Below are positions 7,531 through 13,198 of a stretch of DNA of 13,198 nt, in pieces (positions within the stretch are counted from its first letter, which is position 1; every line of letters begins with the position of its first letter). The notes beneath the pieces are model-generated. The model was not told the DNA's origin. It saw only the letters and a list, made by a program, of their open reading frames with translations, and ran no database searches. This DNA is from CAYLLN01 sp036496265. Its GTDB lineage: Bacteria; Planctomycetota; Planctomycetia; Pirellulales; Pirellulaceae. Location: assembly GCA_036496265.1 (NCBI GenBank), contig DASXLL010000363.1, positions 1 through 13,198 of the forward strand. The letters are read 5' to 3'. The translations under genes and the position numbers were made by a program.

Positions 7531-8220
7531 ATGCCCGCCCAACTCACCTGGCTTGGCCATGCAAGCTGGCAGCTTAAGACGCCGCAGCACACGCTGCTGA
7601 TCGATCCGTTTTTGGATGACTCGCCGACGGCACCTACAAAATCGAAGGACGTCTCGGCCGATTTCATCCTCGTTTCGCACGGCCATTTTGATCATATCGC
7701 TGACGCGGCGAAGATCGCGAATCGCACCGGCGCGACGGTGATTTCGAATTATGAAATCACCACCTGGCTGGCGAAAAACCACGGCGTGAAAAACACCGTC
7801 GGCGGCAATCTGGGCGGCGGCGCCGATCTGCCTTTCGGACGCGTGAAGCTGACGCTCGCATTTCATAGCTCGGCATTGCCGGACGGCTCCAACGGCGGCA
7901 ACCCGTGTGGCTTTCTGATCTCGCTCGCCGGTGGTCCGAAAGTCTATTTCGCGTGCGACACCGGCCTCTTCAGCGACATGGCTCTCATCGGGTCCGTCGG
8001 CCTCGACGCCGCCATCCTGCCGATCGGCGATTTGTTCACGATGGGCCCGGACGATGCGCTCGAAGCCGTGAAGCTCCTGAAGCCGAAAAAAGTGATCCCC
8101 TCGCACTACAACACCTGGCCGCCGATCGCTCAGGATGCCAACAAGTGGGCCGAACGCGTGCGGGCGGAAACAAAGACCGAGACCATTGTCGTCGCCCCTG
8201 GTGGAACCATCTCGCTCTAG
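7531..8220 (+). CDS. UPF0173-family metal-dependent hydrolase (metallo-beta-lactamase fold)
   Basis: A cytosolic 229-residue protein with a compact metallo-beta-lactamase fold; the physiological substrate of the UPF0173 family (YtkL-like, related to UlaG-type hydrolases) is not established. Motifs run in the expected order: WLGHASW (7-13), IDPFLDD (24-30), the metal site SHGHFDHIAD (49-58; His50, His52, Asp54, His55), His112, Asp143 in FACDTG, and PSHYNTWP (190-197, His192). There is no signal peptide. The ATG at 7531 places LTWLGHA at the very N-terminus as is usual for the family, although only heptad repeats precede it. The gene is 17 nt upstream of the next gene on the same strand, so the two are probably cotranscribed. 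Confidence 0.93.
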   Translation: MPAQLTWLGHASWQLKTPQHTLLIDPFLDDSPTAPTKSKDVSADFILVSHGHFDHIADAAKIANRTGATVISNYEITTWLAKNHGVKNTVGGNLGGGADLPFGRVKLTLAFHSSALPDGSNGGNPCGFLISLAGGPKVYFACDTGLFSDMALIGSVGLDAAILPIGDLFTMGPDDALEAVKLLKPKKVIPSHYNTWPPIAQDANKWAERVRAETKTETIVVAPGGTISL

Positions 8221-8229
8221 AAAAAAGGA
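8221..8229 (+). promoter_or_regulatory. Ribosome binding site for the 8238 gene
   Basis: AAAAAAGGA lies 8 nt before the ATG at 8238, directly after the UPF0173 stop codon. It fixes the start at 8238, where the protein begins with a signal peptide. An in-frame upstream start at 7905 would lie inside the UPF0173 gene. Confidence 0.65.
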
Positions 8230-8237
8230 TTGTGCCG

Positions 8238-9122
8238 ATGCGAACTCCGATTCAAGTATGCGTGTTGGTCGCTTTGGTCGTCGGCGTCGGACCGGCGCAT
8301 GGCCAAACGATGTTGCGGTGGAAGTTGAAGCCGGGCGATTTGCTGGCGGTGACGATCGATCAGCAGACGGATTCGACGGTGGCGTTCAGCGGCAAGTCGG
8401 CCAAGACGGATATCGTCCTGAAATTGACCCTCGGCTGGAACGTCGTGGCGGCGGATGCGAGCGGCTTCAAAATCCGGCAGTCGATCGACGGCATTCAACA
8501 AAAACTGACCACGCAGCAAGCCGGGACGATCGAGTTCGATTCCACGTCCAAAGCCAAACCGACCGGCCAATCGCGCGACCTGGCCGACGCGTTGCGGCCG
8601 CTGATCGGCGCGGAGTTTGACATGACGATGACGCCGCGGGGCGAAATTACGGCCGTGGAACCCGCCAACGAAGCCGCCAAGGCGCTGTTCGCGGGGCTGG
8701 AATCGGGGCAAACGGCTGATGCAGCGGCCCGCGCCAGTGTCGAGCAAATGCTGAAACGGCCGCTGCTCGTGTTGCCAGAGCGGCCGACGAATGTCGGCGA
8801 AACGTGGACGGCGTCCAGCGAGCGGCCGACGGTCGCGGGGCCGCTGAAAATCGATACGACGTATAAACTCACTGGCATTGCCGATCAGAACGGCAGGCCC
8901 GTGGCCCGGATCGCGATGACCGCCATTTTCACACCCGCAGCCGGCGGCCAGCTCACCGTCAAATCGCCTGAGCATAGCGGCGAAATCGAGTTTGCCGTCG
9001 CTGACGGTCGGCTGATAAAAATCGCCCAGCAGCAAAAGCTGACCACGGAGCGACCGTATCGAGAAACAACGATTGTGGTGACGCTGGCGAGCCAGCAGAC
9101 GACGATGGTGGCTGCGAAGTAA
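8238..9122 (+). CDS. Secreted protein of unknown function, possibly DUF6263-like
   Basis: A 294-residue protein with a signal peptide: Arg2, a hydrophobic stretch (VCVLVALVVGV, 7-17), and a likely cleavage after AHG at 20-22. The mature part opens with LRWKLKPGDLLAVTIDQQT and is rich in Thr, Gln and short beta strands. It contains a repeated theme of amphipathic strands (KLTLGWNVVAADASGFKI; DTTYKLTGIADQNGRPVARI; GEIEFAVADGRL), consistent with an all-beta envelope protein. No catalytic motif, Cys pair or lipobox is visible. The N-terminal pattern recalls the DUF6263 family found in planctomycetes; I cannot verify this. It is likely translated from the same mRNA as the UPF0173 gene, but nothing in the sequence shows a functional link. 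Confidence 0.85.
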   Translation: MRTPIQVCVLVALVVGVGPAHGQTMLRWKLKPGDLLAVTIDQQTDSTVAFSGKSAKTDIVLKLTLGWNVVAADASGFKIRQSIDGIQQKLTTQQAGTIEFDSTSKAKPTGQSRDLADALRPLIGAEFDMTMTPRGEITAVEPANEAAKALFAGLESGQTADAAARASVEQMLKRPLLVLPERPTNVGETWTASSERPTVAGPLKIDTTYKLTGIADQNGRPVARIAMTAIFTPAAGGQLTVKSPEHSGEIEFAVADGRLIKIAQQQKLTTERPYRETTIVVTLASQQTTMVAAK

Positions 9123-9145
9123 TTGGCGGAAGAATCGATTTTCCT

Positions 9146-9187
9146 GGCGAGACAACGTTAGCGGGAGGCTGACGCCTACCGCTCGCC
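9146..9187. repeat. Palindromic element, half-copy of the 4793-4858 family
   Basis: GCGGGAGGC-TGAC-GCCTACCGC (9161-9182) is a 9-bp hairpin with one mismatch, and GGCGAG (9146-9151) pairs with CTCGCC (9182-9187) at the outside. The 27 nt at 9161-9187 match 25 of 27 positions of 4832-4858. It starts 24 nt after the stop of the 8238-9122 gene and could end its transcript. The left hairpin of the double form is absent here. Confidence 0.75.
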
Positions 9188-9270
9188 TTAAAAAGTGGCC
9201 AGACATACTAGCCGTCAACGGCAATTCGCCGCTATCTTGTTCTTGCTCGGCAGTCGATCAAGGGCGGGTA

Positions 9271-10233
9271 ATGATGGCGTTTGTTCTCGGCACGGACGAA
9301 GCGGGATATGGACCGAATCTGGGTCCGCTGTGCATTGCGGCGAGTGCGTGGCAGGTGCCGGATGATTGTCCGAGCGACGGCCTTTACGACCGCCTGGCAC
9401 TGGTTGTCGCAGCGCAGCTTGAGGAAGGCTGCACCAAGTTAAAAATTGCGGATTCGAAAGTCCTGTATAAGGCGGGTGGCAAGCTGGAGTTGCTCGAGCG
9501 GGGCGTGCTCGTAGCGCTGGCGTGCCTGGATCGGCTGCCGCGGCGGTGGCGCGATATTTGGTCGGCGCTCGACGGAGAATCGGTCAGGCAAATAGACGGC
9601 TTGCCGTGGCATGACGATTTCGATGAGCCGCTGCCGCTGCATGTGACACTCGAGGAGGTGGCCGCCGCCGCCCAGGCAGTCGTTGCCGGCTGTCAGACTG
9701 CGATTGTAAAAATCGTTGACCTGCAATCGGCCATCCTGTTTCCAGCCGCGTTTAATCAAGCAGTCAAAGGATGCGACAACAAAGCGGAGGTGCTTTCATT
9801 GACGACATTGCGGCTGGCTCGCCGCGTTTTGGAGACCCTGCCGGCCGGGCGGGCCGTCGTGTTTTGCGATAAGCACGGCGGTCGGACTTATTACGCTGCG
9901 CTCTTGCAACACATTTTTCCGGATGAGCTGGTGATCGTGAGATTAGAGAAAGCCGACCTGGCGGTGTACGACGTGAAGCACGGCGGACGGCAGATTGAGT
10001 TTCGGTTTCAGCCGAAGGGTGAGCGGCATTTGCCGACGGCGCTGGCATCCATGACAGCCAAGTATTTGCGAGAGCTGGCAATGCGGCCATTCAATGCGTT
10101 TTGGCAGCGGCATTTGCCGGAACTAAGGCCAACGGCCGGCTATCCGACGGATGCGGTGCGGTTTTACAGCGATATTCAGCCGGTGCGGCGGAAACTTAAG
10201 ATTGCGCCACATTTGGTGTGGCGGAAACGATAG
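9271..10233 (+). CDS. Enlarged RNase HII-like nuclease
   Basis: A 320-residue protein with the landmarks of ribonuclease HII in order, though it is much longer than the usual 200 or so. GTDEAGYGPNLGPL (7-20) matches the DEAGRGPLAGP active-site signature (Asp9, Glu10). IADSKVLY (59-66) matches the LNDSKKL motif. VVFCDKHGG (196-204) supplies an Asp200 that fits the third acidic residue. ASMTAKYLRELAM (259-271) matches the ASIIAKVTRDRLM motif, with Glu268 where Asp is usual. GYPTDAVRF and PVRRKL near the C-terminus match the GYPTKAH and PSPIHRRSF motifs. RNase HII cuts RNA in RNA-DNA hybrids at embedded ribonucleotides. The extra length lies mostly between 67 and 195 and between 205 and 255. The start may be either ATG of the tandem pair (9271 or 9274), preceded by AAGG at 9260-9263. 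It may be a divergent RnhB or a specialised paralogue. Confidence 0.8.
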   Translation: MMAFVLGTDEAGYGPNLGPLCIAASAWQVPDDCPSDGLYDRLALVVAAQLEEGCTKLKIADSKVLYKAGGKLELLERGVLVALACLDRLPRRWRDIWSALDGESVRQIDGLPWHDDFDEPLPLHVTLEEVAAAAQAVVAGCQTAIVKIVDLQSAILFPAAFNQAVKGCDNKAEVLSLTTLRLARRVLETLPAGRAVVFCDKHGGRTYYAALLQHIFPDELVIVRLEKADLAVYDVKHGGRQIEFRFQPKGERHLPTALASMTAKYLRELAMRPFNAFWQRHLPELRPTAGYPTDAVRFYSDIQPVRRKLKIAPHLVWRKR

Positions 10234-10238
10234 GGGAA

Positions 10239-10252
10239 GGCTTGAGGCTTGA
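10239..10252 (+). repeat. Two 7-bp direct repeats (GGCTTGA)
   Basis: GGCTTGA occurs twice head to tail just after the stop of the RNase HII-like gene. It is another period-7 repeat, unlike the TCTGACY family in sequence. Confidence 0.55.
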
Positions 10253-10257
10253 GTCTA

Positions 10258-10284
10258 ACGAGAGGCTTTCGCCTGCCGCTCGGC
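10258..10284 (+). repeat. Degenerate copy of the GAGGCTGACGCC palindrome family
   Basis: It matches 9161-9187 at 21 of 27 positions (AGAGGCTTTCGCCTGCCGCT against GGGAGGCTGACGCCTACCGC). The stem AGGC/GCCT persists but the tetraloop has changed, so this looks like an old, decaying copy. It lies between the RNase HII-like gene and the CBM9-like gene, upstream of the ribosome binding site. Confidence 0.55.
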
Positions 10285-10294
10285 ATTTACGACC

Positions 10295-10303
10295 AAAAAA
10301 GGG
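10295..10303 (+). promoter_or_regulatory. Ribosome binding site that decides the start of the CBM9-like gene
   Basis: AAAAAAGGG sits 5 nt before the ATG at 10309. It supports that start over an in-frame upstream codon at 10249, which would translate the degenerate palindrome and bury the signal peptide 20 residues inside the protein. Confidence 0.6.
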
Positions 10304-10308
10304 TTCCT

Positions 10309-11388
10309 ATGACTGGCACTCAAAGTGTTTCGCTGCTTTTGACTTCACTGCTGGCGTTCTCAGTTGCGGCTGCGGAGGAGCTCAAGCCTCTCGTCCGTGG
10401 CCTGGCCACCCGGGCACCGGCAGAGATGAAGATCGACGGCGATCTGAGCGAGTTCCAAGGGGCGTTTTGCACGCCGGTGAATTATTTTCAGCTGCAAAAG
10501 GCGGAGCTGCTGAAGGATCGGCCGGCGCAGTTCTTTTATATGTGGGACGACACAGCGTTTTACTGCGGTCTGCGGACGCTGGATACGCGGCAGTTCAATG
10601 GGTCGGACGATGCGCATCTGTGGGGTGGCGATGCGGTGGAGTGGTATTTCGACACGCGGCGCGGCGAGGAGTTTCGCGCGATTGACTGGGGCAAGGGCGC
10701 GGTGCACATGTATTGGACCGGTTATGACAAAGCAGAGATCAAGCCGCGGTGGTGCTTGCGGCCGGGGTATTTGGACGCGATCCCAGGGAAAGGCATCGAG
10801 CTCGCGGCGAGGAAGACGGGGAACGGCGCGGAGGTCGAGTTCAAGCTGCCGTGGGAAAATTTTCCGAACTTCAAGCCGGCAGTGAATGAGACGATTGCGC
10901 TGGATGCGGAGCTGTGCTATAGCGATGGGGCGACGAGGATCGATCGGATCTTCACGTACGGCAGCCCACTATGTGTGCAGCAGCCGGCGGCGCAAGGGAC
11001 GATTCAGCTTGTGGAGAAGGTTGAACCGGCGCGCTGGAAGCAATGCGGGGCGGTGATGACTCCGATTCGCGTGGACACGGCTTGGGGGCAAAAAACGAAG
11101 GCGCTCGTTACCGGGCAGATCGCGCTGCCGCCCGATCACGCGGATCAGGTTGGTAAAGTCGTCTTTGTGATCAGCGATCTGGCAGGCAAGCAGCTCGGAG
11201 ACTTCGCCGCGGAGCGAAAGACAATTCAGGAGAACGGCAAGTTTTATCTGGCCGAAGCACGCTGGCCGACCGATCTCGCTGCGCCCGGCGAGCACACGGT
11301 GATCGCCGTCGTCAGCGACAAGAGTGGGAAGGAGCTGTCGCGTATTGCTCCGCGGCTGGTTTCCGCCGGATGGACGCAGGGGTATTAA
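10309..11388 (+). CDS. Secreted carbohydrate-binding CBM9-like domain protein
   Basis: A 359-residue exported protein. A signal peptide (SVSLLLTSLLAFSVAAA, cleavage near residue 22) is followed by a beta-sandwich domain of the CBM9/DOMON-like type at about 38-235. Its signatures are KIDGDLSEFQ (41-50), FFYMWDDTAFYCGLRTLD (75-92), WGGDAVEWYFDTRR (105-118) and AEVEFKLPWENF (174-185). Such domains bind sugars, often reducing ends, in the periplasm or outside the cell; in planctomycetes they commonly stand alone, as here. The C-terminal 120 residues resemble a second beta-sandwich and contain no catalytic motif that I recognise. The ATG at 10309 is chosen for its ribosome binding site and because it starts the signal peptide. 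The stop lies 26 nt from the stop of the convergent ceramidase-family gene. Sugar specificity cannot be told from the sequence. Confidence 0.85.
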   Translation: MTGTQSVSLLLTSLLAFSVAAAEELKPLVRGLATRAPAEMKIDGDLSEFQGAFCTPVNYFQLQKAELLKDRPAQFFYMWDDTAFYCGLRTLDTRQFNGSDDAHLWGGDAVEWYFDTRRGEEFRAIDWGKGAVHMYWTGYDKAEIKPRWCLRPGYLDAIPGKGIELAARKTGNGAEVEFKLPWENFPNFKPAVNETIALDAELCYSDGATRIDRIFTYGSPLCVQQPAAQGTIQLVEKVEPARWKQCGAVMTPIRVDTAWGQKTKALVTGQIALPPDHADQVGKVVFVISDLAGKQLGDFAAERKTIQENGKFYLAEARWPTDLAAPGEHTVIAVVSDKSGKELSRIAPRLVSAGWTQGY

Positions 11389-11389
11389 C

Positions 11390-11413
11390 GTGGGGCAGGC
11401 TTCCAGCCTGCCA
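11390..11413. repeat. 24-nt palindromic repeat filling a convergent gap
   Basis: It is identical to 3957-3980. The perfect hairpin GGCAGGCTTCCAGCCTGCC has an 8-bp stem and a 3-nt loop. It starts one base after the TAA of the CBM9-like gene (11386-11388) and ends one base before the stop of the opposing gene (11415). A GC-rich hairpin in this position may act as a bidirectional terminator or 3'-end stabiliser; it lacks a clear T-run on the + strand. Confidence 0.8.
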
Positions 11414-11414
11414 T

Positions 11415-12782
11415 TTAAGGCATTTTTCTGCCGACGGACCTCGCCAATTCCTTCACCTTGCCCACCAATGCCACTTCGGCATCGGGAGCGAACAAACCGA
11501 TGCCGCCGTAGATCAGGCCGCGGGTTTCGTAGCCACCTTCGCGGAGGACGCGGGCGGAGGGGAGATAGCCGTAGACGTCGTTGCTGTAGGCGGCGATCCA
11601 CAGTCGGGTGGGGCCGAGGGCGTCTTCGATCATGCGGACGTAGTCGCTGACGACTTCGCCGGAGAGAGCGACGAGGGTAAGATCGTCACCAAATTGCCAG
11701 ACGGCGATGGGGCAGGAATAACTCGTGGGCAGTTTCTCGCCGCGCTGCAGGCGATCGAGTGACTGTTGTGCGACCCAGGTCAGGGCACCGCCTTTGCTCG
11801 CAGCGCGTTTTTCCAGTTCTTCGCGTGCCGGCGGAGGGGCCAGTGGGAGTGAGACATCGGCGGTCGCGGTTTTCAGTGGCCCGCGGACAGGCGCGAGCTT
11901 CGCGGCTAACACGCGAGTCACTTCCTTGGCGAGCTCGCGGCCATGGTCGAATGCAATTTCGTAAGTGCCACGCGGATAAGGATTGGCATCGCCGGCGCAG
12001 CCCAAGACAAACATCGCGGCGACGCCGGGGTTTTGTTCTTCGAGCACGCGCTGGGCATGGCCGGCATAGTCGCCGCTGATTTCGTAGTCCTGGCCGCCCA
12101 GCGTCGTGTTATGCGACGCGCAGCCGCAGACGATGCCGATCAATTTGCCCTCTGGCGAATCGATGCGCAGCACGGGGACGCTGCGGTCGGCAAAGCCGCG
12201 GGGGTTGACGCCGAGAATCACGCCGCGGTCCGTCGTTTCGCGGCGATTCATGACAAAGTGGACGACGCCCGCGCCGAATGAGAGTTTCGCGGGCTGCAGC
12301 TTCCCTGCAGCCTCTTCCGCCAGCGACAAAATTTTGTCGCAGAGATCCTTCGTGTAAGCCGCGGTCCGCTCGGCGTCGGTCAGGGCGCGGCCTTCGCTCG
12401 GCGTCGGGTCGAGGCTGAGCGTTGGGCCGGTGTGCGTGTGCGACGAGTTGATAAGGACCGACTTCGCGGGCGTTTTTGTTTTCGAGGCGATTCGCTCGCG
12501 GAGGGGGGTGGCGATTTCGGCCGGGAAGCCGATCACATCGGTCGTGATCAGGATGCCACGAGTGCCAGCCGCATCGTCAAGCACCATGGCCTTGGCAAAC
12601 AAGTCATCATGCACGCGTTCGTACGGCTTATTCCGATTTGCATAGCCGGCCATGAACACCGGCTGCGGCGGCGTGATTTTCGCGCCCGCCAGGCCGACTT
12701 TCCATGCCGCCTCTTGGCCGAAGCAGCACGATAAGGCAGCTAACGAGCCCACGACGACCGCCAGGTTAATCATTCGCTTCAT
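11415..12782 (-). CDS. Secreted neutral/alkaline ceramidase-family hydrolase (N-terminal domain only)
   Basis: A 455-residue exported protein of the neutral/alkaline non-lysosomal ceramidase family (PF04734), zinc amidases that split ceramide into sphingosine and fatty acid. A signal peptide spans 1-22 (MKRMINLAVVVGSLAALSCC, cleavage near FGQ). The domain opens with WKVGLAGAKITPP (27-39) and MAGYANR (44-50). Metal-site and active-site signatures are NSSHTHTGP (112-120; His115, His117), VMNRRET (177-183), CASHNTTLGG (221-230, His224), GDYAG (237-241), GCAGDANP (261-268) and YSNDVYGYLPS near the C-terminus. It is shorter than the roughly 650-residue Pseudomonas enzyme, lacking the C-terminal beta domain. 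In planctomycetes, which have many such paralogues, the natural substrate may not be ceramide. GGGGGG lies 7 nt before the ATG. The upstream 103 nt are shared with the divergent dehydrogenase gene; I see no convincing promoter or operator there. Confidence 0.9.
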   Translation of the reverse strand: MKRMINLAVVVGSLAALSCCFGQEAAWKVGLAGAKITPPQPVFMAGYANRNKPYERVHDDLFAKAMVLDDAAGTRGILITTDVIGFPAEIATPLRERIASKTKTPAKSVLINSSHTHTGPTLSLDPTPSEGRALTDAERTAAYTKDLCDKILSLAEEAAGKLQPAKLSFGAGVVHFVMNRRETTDRGVILGVNPRGFADRSVPVLRIDSPEGKLIGIVCGCASHNTTLGGQDYEISGDYAGHAQRVLEEQNPGVAAMFVLGCAGDANPYPRGTYEIAFDHGRELAKEVTRVLAAKLAPVRGPLKTATADVSLPLAPPPAREELEKRAASKGGALTWVAQQSLDRLQRGEKLPTSYSCPIAVWQFGDDLTLVALSGEVVSDYVRMIEDALGPTRLWIAAYSNDVYGYLPSARVLREGGYETRGLIYGGIGLFAPDAEVALVGKVKELARSVGRKMP

Positions 12783-12885
12783 TGGACATCCCCCCGATCG
12801 AAAATTACCGCACTGATTCGTTGCTATGCTACCGCTTCACCGAGCCATAGTCATCATCTGCCACGTTTCAACTACGATGTAGTTC

Positions 12886-13198
12886 ATGCCCACCGCTCTA
12901 ATCACTGGCAGCGCGAAACGACGTCTTGGCTGGCACATTGCCGATGCGCTGGGCCGGCGGGGTTATTCCGTGGTTATTCACTACAACACGTCTGGCCAGG
13001 AGGCTAAAGAAGGGGCGAGAGAATTTGTCAGCCGTGGCATTCGGGCGGTCGCGTTGCCGGCGAATTTGGCGGACGAGGGGCAGGTGCGCGGTTTAATCGA
13101 TCGCACGAGGGAAGAATTCGGTAGTTTGGATGCTCTGGTCAACTGCGCTGCGGCCTGGAAGAGCAAGCGGCTGGAAGAGGTGACCGCGGCCGATGTGC
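12886..13198 (+). CDS. Short-chain dehydrogenase/reductase, 3' end beyond the window
   Basis: The first 104 codons of an NAD(P)-dependent oxidoreductase with a Rossmann fold; the frame is open to the window end. The nucleotide-binding motif is ALITGSAKRRLGWHIA (4-19), followed by a second strand VVIHYNTS (29-36), whose HYNTS pattern resembles pteridine reductase/FolM-type and FabG-like members. LPANLAD (57-63) is the usual acidic contact region, and LVNCAAAW (84-91) is the NNAG-equivalent strand. The catalytic Ser, Tyr and Lys lie beyond the edge, so activity cannot be judged. The glycine motif has one residue more than the common TGxxKRxG form. No Shine-Dalgarno precedes the ATG at 12886. 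The gene is divergent from the ceramidase-family gene. Confidence 0.88.
   Translation, partial: MPTALITGSAKRRLGWHIADALGRRGYSVVIHYNTSGQEAKEGAREFVSRGIRAVALPANLADEGQVRGLIDRTREEFGSLDALVNCAAAWKSKRLEEVTAADV

Noticed and set aside
7905..8237. Upstream in-frame extension of the 8238 gene
   Set aside because: It would overlap most of the 3' half of the UPF0173 gene in another frame; the ATG at 8238 has a good ribosome binding site and begins a signal peptide.
8217..9224. A 335-codon minus-strand frame opposite the 8238 gene
   Set aside because: It is Arg-rich with no motif, and is antisense to a gene with a signal peptide and ribosome binding site.
10249..10308. Upstream in-frame start for the CBM9-like protein
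   Set aside because: It translates a repeat, lacks a ribosome binding site and would put 20 residues before the signal peptide.
12783..12885. Possible promoter boxes in the ceramidase/dehydrogenase divergent gap
   Set aside because: Only weak, non-unique hexamer matches were seen; none stands out enough to report.

Overview
The window looks like a chromosomal segment of a GC-rich planctomycete, probably of the Pirellulales type. This is inferred from gene content (a very large secreted alpha-2-macroglobulin, a neutral-ceramidase-type secreted protein, a CBM9-like secreted protein) and from dispersed palindromes and 7-bp tandem repeats of a kind I associate with that group. No database search was possible. 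There are no phage, plasmid, IS, CRISPR, tRNA or rRNA signatures.

Layout. Bases 1-6059 (+) carry the 3' 2 kb-codon part of an alpha-2-macroglobulin gene with an intact thioester motif; its start lies left of the window. It converges on an archaeal-type phosphoglycerate mutase gene (apgM, 7367-6162, -). The gap between their stop codons is filled by a 98-nt nested palindrome that folds as a cloverleaf. apgM is divergent from a UPF0173 metallo-hydrolase (7531-8220, +), followed 17 nt later by a small secreted protein of unknown role (8238-9122, +); these two look like an operon. The 163-nt divergent gap is bordered by 7-bp tandem repeats in opposite orientation. Then come an enlarged RNase HII-like protein (9271-10233, +) and a secreted CBM9-like protein (10309-11388, +), which converges on a secreted neutral-ceramidase-family gene (12782-11415, -). 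That 26-nt convergent gap is again almost exactly one palindromic repeat. The window ends in the first 104 codons of a short-chain dehydrogenase (12886 onwards, +).

The genes do not form one obvious pathway. Three code for exported proteins (8238, 10309 and 12782 starts), and the macroglobulin is expected to be exported although its signal peptide is not in view. The rest are housekeeping-type cytosolic enzymes.

The most unusual feature is the repeat system. Palindromic elements sit in both convergent gaps and in two upstream regions, and two further elements lie in frame inside the macroglobulin coding sequence, where they add extra peptide to what look like surface loops. One of the in-frame copies shares 24 identical nucleotides with the element in the 11390-11413 gap.
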